Source: Cervus elaphus
Taxonomy: Eukaryota; Chordata; Mammalia; Artiodactyla; Cervidae
Assembly (NCBI RefSeq): GCF_910594005.1
Contig: NC_057828.1
Location: 8,072,235-8,136,234 of the forward strand
DNA: 64,000 nt
Direction of reading: 5' to 3'
Shown: positions 45,571 to 54,803 of the stretch, in pieces
Numbering within the stretch: the first letter of the stretch is position 1
Layout: every line of letters starts with the position of its first letter
Program-made: the position numbers and the translations under genes
The notes under the pieces: model-generated
Told to the model about the DNA's origin: nothing
Databases searched by the model: none
What the model saw: only the letters and a program-made list of their open reading frames with translations

Positions 45571-47633
45571 AACTAATTAAATAAAAGCAGAGATTCAAGG
45601 AACAATGATTCAATGATGAGGATGTGCCATGAATCAAGGATTATAATTAACCCAATTCTTTGTACCTGAGGTCTTTAAATGGTCTTTGTGTATACAGTGT
45701 TGCATGGCATATGTGTTTGCATGTCAACAAAAGTAGTACTTTCTATTTGCAGAGACTTTTAACTTTTGAAGTGCTTCTACATAGCCATAAAAATTGTCTA
45801 AGTAGTTCATTACAGATGGTTGAACTCTGGGTTTCTATGTCCTAAAAAATATTTTATTCTTCCAGTAGCTCTAAAGGGAGCTACTTTAGAGTAGCTAAAG
45901 AGTAGAGTAGCTAAGATCAGGGCAGATCTTATAATCACTGTTTGACAGGTGAGAAAGACAGAACTGAGAGGCATGGGACCTGCATGAGATTACACAACTG
46001 GTTAGGACTGGACTGGAACTTAATGCACTGCATCTCTTGCCCATCTAAGGTTCTTCTCTTAGCCCATCTCTCTCCTGAGTTACTCTCCATCCATCAGACA
46101 TTTTTTCTGTTTCCGCTACATGCCAGGCACATTGCACTTATGTGTTTGCGTTCATATGTGTGTGTGTTTTCTGCGTGCTGTGTGTGTGCTTTATGTAATC
46201 TCTATGCACTGAGTCTTTGGGTGCCCCTTATGCCTAACTGGTCTTTGTAATTCCAGGAGGAAGCCCCAGCTCGGGTTTCAGTTGTCTAGTTATTCCTAGG
46301 TCACTGGGCTGCAGCATCTCCCTAGAGTCCCAGCTAGATAGGAAGGCAGCTCTGGTATCAGGGACAGATCCCCAGGTAGTAGGCACAGAGCAGAAGAGCA
46401 AGTCAACAAAGCTTCAGCTATGATAAGATTCACTATTTCACGATCATTTCTAGTTTATGGGGAGTTTTCATGAACACTATCTCATTTAATTCTCACTCAA
46501 CCTTGATACTAGAATGTATTATTTCTCTCTCTCTCTCTCTTTTTTTTCCCCAGATACAAAGAGGAGAGACTTGAATTTAGGTCATTTGTCTCTAAATTCT
46601 ATTCTCTTTTCACTGTGCCTCTGTCTCTGAAAGAGCATAAAGAGCTTATCCTCTTTCTAGCTTTGTGGAGAGAAGCAGGTGAAAACTCAGTGCCAGGCAG
46701 TAGGAAGGCCCCAGTGACTCTCTGCAGAGGGAGAAAGACCAACTCCCAGCCCTGCACAGCTCCAGCCCCAGCTGAGATGAGACCAAGAAGCTGGTGTTTC
46801 CGCCTCCCCATGCCTGCATCCTTCTCTCGGTCTGTGGGCATCTTTCTTGTGTGCCCCTGGGAGGGGACATCGATACTGCAGAACGGGTGAGGTGTCTTCC
46901 AACCTCTGCGCCTGTCTTTGAGGAGTTAGAGGAATGGGGAACTGTCTAACCTGTCTGCCCTCCAGCACGAGAGGAAGCTCCCAGTCTCGTAGACAGAGGA
47001 GGATCTTCCCCTCCAAGACTTGGGTGAGTGCCACTCTCTTGATGCTGTCTGCTTGTACCTGTCTTCTTCCCCACAGCTCAGCACCATCCACCACTGCAGG
47101 TCTGAGCATGGCATCTTGTGCAAAGTCAAGGTGTTCACTAAACTAACTGCTGAGAAAGAGCGGGTATTGGTGTTAGGGGAACCGCACTTCTTGACCCTGC
47201 AGTGGGTCCTGGAGGGGACTGTGCTCCTGTCCCAGCTACCCTTCGCGCCTTCCCTGCCCGGGCTCAGGCCCCAGGGCACCTGTCCTTAGGATGTTCCCCC
47301 TCTGCTTCTCCCTGAGCAGGGTCGCCCTGGACAAGGGGACTCCAGAATGTTGGGGGCACACGTGAGGAGCCACATGTGGCCCTAGGTCAAGTCACACTCT
47401 CTAATTCAGCCCTCTCAGTTATTAAGCTGAGGTTTTGTCTTCACCTGTGTGGTTCCTTTATCTTATTTCTGAACTGTTTTACCAGTCAGTGGGGAGGAGG
47501 TCAGCAGGGATGTATTTCATGATCATCCCTAAACCTCCATCAGAATATGTACGGAGACCCTCTGTCAGTGTATATTTAGGGCCTCTCCAACCTCCTCCCC
47601 TAATGTGGGCCACGTGTTTAGGTCTAGCTAGAC
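45571..47633. other. Intergenic stretch, no gene seen
   Basis: Unique sequence with MIR-like pieces at 45915-46025 and 46450-46600 (the second interrupted by a CT-run at about 46526-46541) and an L2-like piece near 46920-46990. A pair of splice-like sites (TGCCCTCCAG before 46965 and GGTGAGTGCC near 47021) is probably chance. Confidence 0.5.
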
Positions 47634-47845
47634 CCTTGGTGGGCTTCCCTAGTGGCTCAGCTGGTAAAGAATCCGCCTGCAATGCCAGAGACCTGAGTTG
47701 GATCCCTGGGTTGGGAAGATCCCCTGGAGAAGGGAAAGGCTACCCACTCCAGTATTCTGGCTTGGAGAATTCCATGGACTGTATAGTCTACAGGGTCCCA
47801 AAGAGTTGGACACGACTGAGCGAGTGACTTTCACTTTCCTTGGTG
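47634..47845 (+). mobile_element. Bov-A2/Bov-tA-type SINE with target-site duplication
   Basis: Sense SINE GGCTTCCCTAGTGGCTCAGC through TCCATGGACTGTATAGTCTA to TTTCACTTT. CCTTGGTG flanks it at 47634-47641 and 47838-47845. Confidence 0.87.
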
Positions 47846-47891
47846 TCTTCCTCAGACATGAGGCTAAACTGGACCAGAATTTGGCTTCTTC

Positions 47892-48273
47892 AAAAACACC
47901 CATTTCTTTTTTTTTTTCTTTTTCCGTGCAATTCTTTTTTTTTTTTTTGAGTTGGAGGCTAATTACTTTACAATATTGTAGTGGTTTTTGCCGTACATTG
48001 ACATGAATCAGCCATGGATTTACATGTGTTCCCCATCCCGATCCCCACTCCCACCTCCCTCCCCATCCCATCCCTCTGGGTCTTCCCAGTGCACCAGCCC
48101 TGAGCACTTGTCTCATGCATCCAACCTGGGCTGGCGATCTGTTTCACACTTGATAATAAACATGTTTGGATGCTATTCTCTCAGATCATCCCACCCTCGC
48201 CTTCTCCCATAGAGTCAAAAAGTCTGTTCTATACATCTGTGTCTCTTTTTCTGTCTAAAAACACCCATTTCTT
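47892..48273 (-). mobile_element. 5'-truncated L1 3' UTR, antisense, with 17-bp target-site duplication
   Basis: Reverse L1 3' UTR (47909-48256) starting with T-rich sequence, then GAGTTGGAGGCTAATTACTT and TGACATGAATCAGCCATGGA, and ending near TCTGTCT. AAAAACACCCATTTCTT is repeated perfectly at 47892-47908 and 48257-48273. Confidence 0.93.
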
Positions 48274-48797
48274 ATGGCTCTAGGTTCAGGGGCTAACTTT
48301 TCCATGTTGGAGATGAGGTACATTGTCTCTTTTTGGTACACTGTCTCAGGGAATTCTCTCCACACCCTGTTCTTGCCGCTGGGAGCGGTGCACCGACTAG
48401 CCAAAGGAAAAGGCCGCCTGAATTCAGGCAGTCTGAACTCCGTCCTCTTCCTGCTCTGTATCCCCTTTTATCTAATTGACCTGGAAAAAAAAAGTTCAAA
48501 AGCACAATTACCAGTGTTCATACAGTAACAGATCTTTACTGAAAAACAAACTTGTGGGAAAAGAAATGTAAAACTCAGAGGAAAGTGTTCAAGTTAAGAA
48601 AATAGTCCGTGTTTGCCTCACCCTATTCCGGGGATGAACGGCTTCTGTAATTCCAGCTCAGCCCCGGCGGTCTCACCCCGGCTCATACTCACGAGTCATG
48701 TGCCTCGCCTCGAAAAGACACCCGCAGCGGCTGCTGTCTTGAGGTAGACAATTGGAGAAGGTGGATTTTCTATCTGATAATGCACTTTCATGCACCC
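48274..48797. other. MAPKAPK2 upstream flank, no gene seen
   Basis: Unique sequence leading into the promoter. A short frame (48274-48528) is not convincing. Confidence 0.5.
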
Positions 48798-49072
48798 CCG
48801 TTTCCCTTTGCGCGGCCCTCACTAATGGACAACTAGAGTTTTGGATGAGATGGTTGGATGGCATCCCCGACTCGATGGACATGAGTTTGAGTAACTCCGG
48901 GAGTTGGTGATGGACAGGGAGGCTTGGCGTGCTGCGTTCCATAGGGTCGCAAAGAGTCGGACACGACTGCGCGACTGAACTGAACTGAACTGAGGGTTTC
49001 TCGGTGCGGCGGTCCTCACTAATGGACAACTAGGATTTCCCGGTGAGGCGGTCCTCAAGCCGGGTTCCCAGC
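48798..49072. repeat. 39-bp tandem repeat (three units) split by a BovB fragment
   Basis: Unit A ends at 48836, units B (about 48995-49033) and C (49034-49072) follow the BovB piece. The shared cores are CCTCACTAATGGACAACTAG (48817-48836 and 49014-49033) and CCTCAAG... at 49053, so B and C are exactly 39 bp apart. Homology between A and B continues to the left of that 20-bp core (TTTCCCTTTGCGCGGC against TTTCTCGGTGCGGCGGT), which is why I read this as a tandem repeat and not as a target-site duplication. Confidence 0.7.
48842..48994 (+). mobile_element. BovB LINE 3' tail in the MAPKAPK2 upstream region
   Basis: GGATGAGATGGTTGGATGGC through GAGTTGGTGATGGACAGGGA to GACTGAACTGAACTGAACTG, a short sense BovB tail about 540 bp upstream of the MAPKAPK2 start codon. 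A possible short duplication is GAGTTT (48836) and GAGGGTTT (48993). Confidence 0.88.
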
Positions 49073-49536
49073 TCCCGGCGGCCCTCGGCTCTCGGGACGC
49101 CGCCGCCCTCCCCTTTAAGGCCAGCCCCGCCCCCACGCCCCCACAGCCCTGGCCCCGCCCCCTCGGCCCTCCCCTTTAAGGCCCGGCCCCGGACGCAGAC
49201 GCGGCTGTGACGCGGCCGCCGGCCCCCGGGCTGGGTACTCTGTCGCGCGGCCGCTTCCCCCCCGGCCGGGCCCCGCGCGCCGTCCCCCGCGTCCCGCCGA
49301 GCGCCCGGCCCCCGGGGGGAGGGCGGCAGGCAGGCAGGCAGGCAGCAGGGCCGGCCGGCGCCAGCGGCGCGCAGCGGGGACCCACGGAGCCGCGCGACCC
49401 GCCGAGCCTGGAGCCGGGCCGGGGCGGGGAAGCCGGCTCCCGCCCGGAGCAAACTTCGCGGCCGGGCGGGGGGCGGCGGGGCCCGCGTCCGGAGCCGGAG
49501 GCGGGGCCGGCCGCCGCGCCCGCGCCCGCGGGCACC
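49073..49536 (+). promoter_or_regulatory. MAPKAPK2: MAPKAPK2 CpG-island promoter and 5' UTR
   Basis: Extremely GC-rich. CCCTCCCCTTTAAGGCC occurs twice, at 49106-49122 and 49167-49183, exactly 61 bp apart, each next to GC-boxes (CCCCGCCCCC near 49125; GGCCCCGCCCCCTCGG near 49151). The CCCTTTAAGG core is one base away from a CArG box. The transcription start is not visible but should lie between here and about 49300. The CpG-rich region continues into intron 1 to about 50450. Confidence 0.8.
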
Positions 49537-49833
49537 ATGCTGTCCGGCGCGGGCGCCGCGCCCCCGCCCGCCGCCGCCGCCGCCGCCGCCGCCGCGGCCG
49601 CCGCGCCGTGCTGCCCGCCGCCCGCGCTGTGCCCCGGCCCGCCGCCGCCCCCTGCCCCGGCGCAGCCGCCGCCGCCGCAGTTCCCCCAGTTCCACGTCAG
49701 GTCGAGCCTGCAGATCAAGAAGAACGCCATCATCGACGACTACAAGGTCACCACGCAGGTCCTGGGGCTGGGCATCAACGGCAAAGTTCTGCAGATCTTC
49801 AGCAAGAGGACGCAGGAGAAATTCGCCCTGAAA
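49537..49833 (+). CDS. MAPKAPK2: MAPKAPK2 (MK2) coding exon 1; partial gene, continues beyond the window
   Basis: MK2 is the Ser/Thr kinase activated by p38 MAPK. Known roles: it phosphorylates HSP27 and tristetraprolin, stabilises TNF and other AU-rich mRNAs, and moves from nucleus to cytoplasm with p38. This exon encodes 99 residues: MLSGAGAAPPP, a 12-alanine tract (12-23), a Pro/Cys-rich stretch, then from about residue 47 the conserved QFPQFHVRSSLQIKKNAIID. The kinase domain starts YKVTTQVLGLGINGKVLQIF (glycine loop LGLGINGKV 76-84) and the catalytic lysine is Lys99, the last codon. The AAA/GTAGGT donor at 49833/49834 is phase 0, as expected for this gene. The ATG has GCACC before it (A at -3). 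MAPKAPK3 has a different N-terminus, so the call is firm. The exon 1 N-terminus differs from human; see findings. Confidence 0.96.
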
Positions 49834-52494
49834 GTAGGTGGCGCGGGGCTGGTGGGGGTCTCCCAGGGCGGCGCCGGCGCGCTCCCCGGACCCGCGTCCG
49901 GGCGGCCGAGCAGTGGCCTTGGCCGGGCCGCCTTCCCCGCCCGGCTCGTCCCGCGTGTGCCCCGCGGGCGGCGGGGGCTGCGGGCGCCGCGGGAGGGTCG
50001 CGGCCGCGCGGGCCGGGTTTCCGGTCACCTGCAGGGACTCCCGGGGACTCGTGAGGACTCGGGCGTTTGGAGTTTGAGCGCCCTCCGTCCAAGTCGCCCC
50101 GGTTGGCTTCTGGGACCACTTGGGCTCGTCTCCCCGTCTCAGGAAGCGGTTTTCGGGGGGCTTGTGGTTCCCGGTCCTCTCCTCCCGCCTCTCTCTTCTT
50201 TCCGCGGGCACAAAAGGCCCATTACTCATTGAGCTGGTTGGTGGGTTGGTTTGGAGAAGTCGGATCTTAAGAGGTTTATTTAGCCTCGCTCCTTATTTGG
50301 GAGCCGGAATGTGTGATTTCACTTCCCTGGGCCTTGTGAGAGCGGCTGTGCCGCCTCGGGGCGCGCGCCGGCCGGGGAGGTGCAAGGCTGGGGATTCCGG
50401 GCGCGGGGGCACGGATTGTTTTGATGGGGAGCTGGCCCCCTCCTACCTTCGGTACCCGCGAAGCTCCAGATGGGAGGCCAGCAGGCTCCAGCGCGGTGTC
50501 TGCTGTTTCCATAGTTCCATTGATCATTGTAAACAGGATCTGGAAAACCACGGCGTGGATCCGGGCTGATTCCACAAATCGGAGATGGCCACTTGAGTCT
50601 TGGACTTGGACGATTGGTGGACAGTAGGAGGGAGCGTTTTCCTGGAGCTGGGAAAAGCCAACCTCTTTTTATTTATTTATTTTTTTTTTAAGGAGCCTGG
50701 TGTGGGGAGAAGAGGGATTTCAGTGGGAATATCTACTTCTAAGTTAAAAATAATGAACTTGGAGGTCTGATGAGTCCCTAGTGCAGTGTGAGCAAGTGTC
50801 TAGGGTCACTGAAAAGGTTTTCCCCTAAGAGGGGTTTCAGATCAAACCACATCTCTAAAGGTGACACATAATGCCTGTTTCCCTTGAGGTGTCTTTAATG
50901 ATTGGAGGAGGAGAAAAATACTTCCTGTGTTATATTTTCTCTTCCTCCTCAACCCCTATGGCTAGCTGTGTTTCAGCTATTCATGCACAACTCAGATATG
51001 TGTCATGGGTGGGACTGTTGGAATATATAATTAGATATAATAAAACTCTGGTACTTGAGGTTGTAGAAGGCAAGCATGTTTGATTTACAGATTTTAAGGC
51101 CTCTAAAACTGATTTCTTGCAGCTTTCATTCTTCCTTTCCCAGGAGAACTTCAGCTAGCCTCAACACTGTCAGATTTCTTTGGTTTTTTACTACAAGCTA
51201 TTGCTTTGGACTTTTGGAGAAGGAATGCATCAGTATCCTGAACCCTTTAATATTTGTGCCTTAGACTGTTTTTCCATACTCAAAACTGGGGAAGGGAGGG
51301 AGGGTGGTGGTTTGACCGTTGCTCTGACCTTGGGGAGTGGAGTTGAGTGAACACTGGCGGACCACAGTTAACCTGTACCATTGAGGAAGTGACAGATGTT
51401 CTTTCCAGGAGAGTTTTCTGTCCCCTCTGAGACGCCATCTGCCTTCACCCACCAGCAGTTTGGGGACACTGGCTGCTCATTTTCTTGGATAGTTGGAATA
51501 TGGTATAAAGACTCAGAACAAAAGCTCTCAACTTCTGCTCCTTACTCTATTTGATAGACACACAAAACTACCCCCTAAAATGCTTTTGGGTGGCAATTCA
51601 GATTTCTATTGTAATTGAGAGATTTGGATTTTTTTCCTCTTTAAATAATTTTGAAAGGGAAGATCCGGCAGTATTTTAAAGAACACTCCTAGTTTGCCCT
51701 TCTCAGGTTAGAAGCAGGTGACGATTGAAGTCAGAGTGTGTTTTGACAGGCAGCCTGCTCCCAGATCTCACAAGTTGACTCAACTGTTAAATTGTAGATT
51801 TCCCACACATCTTTGTATAAAAACTTAATAATAGAGGAAGAAAGAAGGGATGAGGCATTCAGAGACTGACAGCGGTATCAACAGTGCCTCCACGTCCAAT
51901 GCTGGGTAAGACGTAATTACAGCTGTGGGGGACGCCTGCCTCAAACAGCTGCTCCAGAGACACGCCAAAGAGATTTCCAGATCTTGAATCTTGACTAACC
52001 TAACCGTAGGTGCTGAGTAGTGAAATGATTTTCAAAACCAGGAGTGTTTTGATTATGAAGCAAGGGAGGAAGATGTGGGGATTGCCTCATCGGAAAGGTG
52101 CCTGAAGAGAAAGGGAGGAGGCCTCTGCTCCATGTAGAACGTGAGGCCATTCCTGGGGTTTAGGGCAGAGAGCTGCAGGGCCTCTGACGGGGTTCTAGTC
52201 ATTGCTATCTCACAGCCCTGCGACTTGATGAGAGGTGGCAGCTGCCGTGGTGGCCTGCTCCTCTGTCTGTGGTCTGGTGACCTCTTAGTCCTATTAAATG
52301 TAATCAGTGCTTTTAAAAATAGCCTCAACCCACCCTGCTGTTTCTCTCCATCCACCTGAGAGATGCAGCATTTAAATGCTTCTTGGTCGGTGTGATGACC
52401 GTGGCTCATGGTCTCTCCTGGCTGCTTTTGCTAAGGCCTGAGTCACACTGATACTTCACTTAGAGTTGGAAGGACAGTAGAGGTCAACTCATCT

Positions 52495-52615
52495 CTCTCT
52501 CTCGTTTTGCAGATGAGAAAGCCAAGGCCCAGAGCAAAGGCTTTCTTGAGGTGAGACAGCCATGCCCTTGGCTGAATCAGGATCAGAACCCGGGATGTCT
52601 GACCTCTTCCCACTT
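52495..52615 (+). mobile_element. MIR SINE fragment
   Basis: TTTTGCAGATGAGAAAGCCA, AGGCCCAGAGCAAAGGCTTT and GAATCAGGATCAGAACCCGG follow the MIR order. A CT-run precedes it (52491-52502). Confidence 0.6.
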
Positions 52616-53666
52616 GATAACTGCAGTGACATCAGCGGGCTTGGTCCTAGGACTGGCTGCTGCTCCAGAGCCCCTCAAGCCGCAGGAAGTACTCCCACTG
52701 CAGGCCCCTCCTTGACTGTTGGGTCAGGGGTTGCTGGGTGGGGATTTATCACCTCCCAGCAGTGATCCCCAAAGTTGGAGGGGCAGCTTATAAACCAACT
52801 CAGCAGCTCCGTAAGTTTTAAATCTGGAGTAACTTTTTTTTTTTTTAAACCACCCCCTCCTCTTTTTGGAAGTGTTTGCTAGAAATCTTATTTACTATTA
52901 TTATTTTTTTGTGTGTAAGAACATGAGAGTTCTGTTCACTATTTCTTTGGTAGGGACACCTAGTCTCAACCCACTCGTGCATTAATTGGTCCTGTTCCCT
53001 GCTGCTTCCTGCTTCATTGTGTCATGGTGACTCCTAGGTATTAGCTGAACAAATTTAATTAAAGCCAGCACCCGTTGTCCCCCTCTGCTGTGTGACTGAT
53101 TCGGCGAAGCATGTTATTGCTTTACAGAGTGTAGAATGTTGTTGTCACTTATCGCTGTTTGTCTTTCCATTGTGTGAATTAGAGGAAGCAAAGTCCTGTT
53201 CCTTCTCCTTCCCTTTCTCCAGTCCTCCCTCCCCAGGTGACTCGTGTCGCTGCCATGAGGCTTCCTTGGTGTCTGCTGATACCAAGGGCCGCGGATCAGA
53301 ACCTCTCAGGGTTGGTCTGGACAGTGTTAGAGAGAAAGCAGGGCTGCCTCATCCCCGCACGGCAGGCAGCATCGTCTGCTGTGTGCCTGTCAAGGAGCAA
53401 GCAGAGTTAGTGTAGCTGAGTGAGGGGCAGTGTTCCAGATGGGGATTTGCTGGATGCAATCACAAGGTGATGCGAGGTGATGCGAGGTTCACTGACCGGC
53501 CAGCCTCTTTTATCTCCACTGTCATTACAGGTAGTTAACAGTTCTCTGAGCATCCTACCATATGCTTTGTGTTGTATGGAGGATTGCAAGTGACCTTAAA
53601 GTTTGGAGGTCCAGAAACTTTTTTGGAGAAGGTGAAATTATGCAATTAACAAATGTAATCTGAAGG

Positions 53667-53845
53667 CTGTACTGTCCACTATGGTAGCCAGTGCCCATGC
53701 AGAGCTGTTTAAATTAAAATTAGTTAAAATTGGTGAATTAAATTAAGCTAAGTTAAATTTAAAAGCCAGCTGCTAGCCACATGTCAAGTGTCAGCAGCTA
53801 GATGTGGTTAATGGCTACTGCAGTGAACAGTGGAGAGGAACGTCT
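53667..53845. mobile_element. Old DNA-transposon-like repeat (probable)
   Basis: Left end ACTGTCCACTATGGTAGCCA and right part GTTAATGGCTACTGCAGTGA are imperfect inverted repeats around an AT-rich middle (TTAAATTAAAATTAGTTAAA). This looks like a common mammalian hAT-type element; no family name assigned. Confidence 0.5.
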
Positions 53846-54504
53846 TTGAACTGGTAAAATGTTCTACGGGCTTTGCTGGTCTGGGCTAAGCCGTGTGATT
53901 GGAACTAGAGGAACTTGGGAGAGGGCATCAGTGAGGACTGAAGGCGCCGAGGACAGTGTGTTGCCTGGCCCCTGAGGGGTGCACGCGGCTACCTGCGGGA
54001 GGGGATGGTGGTCGTGCTGGTGAGGAGCACGCGGGGCTGGGGGCTCAGTGTGGAGCCCAAGGGATCTTTGTGTTAAAAGCGGATGTTAAAGTGTTTGAGG
54101 AGCACGAAGTAAACTAACAGGATGTTATAAAGAAAAGTTGCAAATCTCTGAGGTTGGGGCCTGTGGTTTTTTTGGGGGAAGGTCTGGCTTCTGGGTTCAG
54201 AGACCCTGCGCCTTTGGGCTCTGCCTGTTGCAGCAGGGCTCTTGACGCCCACTGACGCAGGGTCAGAGCTGGGCCAGCACGTGGTTTTTTTCACTTAAGA
54301 GTTCTGGGCTCTGACAGAGCTTGAAAATAATCTCCAGCTAAGATGTGGGGTCAGCGGCTGACAGAAGCGGGGAGAAGGGCAGCCTTAGGACCAAATATTA
54401 ATGGGTGTCTGGGAAATAAAGGGGCTCCCCCCGCCTTTTTAAAAAATCAATTTAATGTCTGGTGGACTAGAATACAACCAGATTCTTTTTTCAGTTTGTA
54501 TCGT

Positions 54505-54803
54505 GGTTGTGGCTTTTATTTATTTATTTTTATGATCTTATTTACTTTTTATTTTCGGCTGGTTCTCTCTTGCTGAGCACGGGCTCTCCTCCGTTGGTGG
54601 GTGGAGGGCTGCGCTCTGGTTCACCTGCGTGGACTCTCATCGTGGCCTCTTCTGCTGAGTACGGGCTCTAGGACACAGACTCAGCAGCTGCGGCCCCGGC
54701 TTAGTTGCTCCACGGCATGTGGGGTCTTCCCAGACCAGGGAGCAAACCTGTGTCTCCTGCATTAGCAGGTGGATTCTTTACCACTGAGCCATCAAGGAAG
54801 CCT
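54505..54803 (-). mobile_element. CHR-1-type tRNA-derived SINE
   Basis: Reverse copy with T-rich start (TTTATTTATTTATTTTTATG), GCGGCCCCGGCTTAGTTGCT at about 54690, and the tRNA-like end CTTTACCACTGAGCCATCAA, GGAAGCC. Partly rearranged in the middle. Confidence 0.8.

Noticed and set aside
46951..47030. Possible small exon (TGCCCTCCAG acceptor, GGTGAGTGCC donor)
   Set aside because: The sequence between resembles an antisense L2 3' piece, and splice-like pairs of this kind are common by chance.
48817..49033. 20-bp identical repeats as the target-site duplication of the BovB fragment
   Set aside because: Similarity extends beyond 20 bp and a third unit follows at the same 39-bp spacing, so a tandem repeat explains it better. 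Not fully excluded.
49030..50229. 399-codon minus-strand open frame over MAPKAPK2 exon 1
   Set aside because: Same cause: extreme GC content. It is antisense to a well-supported exon and consists of low-complexity Gly/Arg/Ala stretches.
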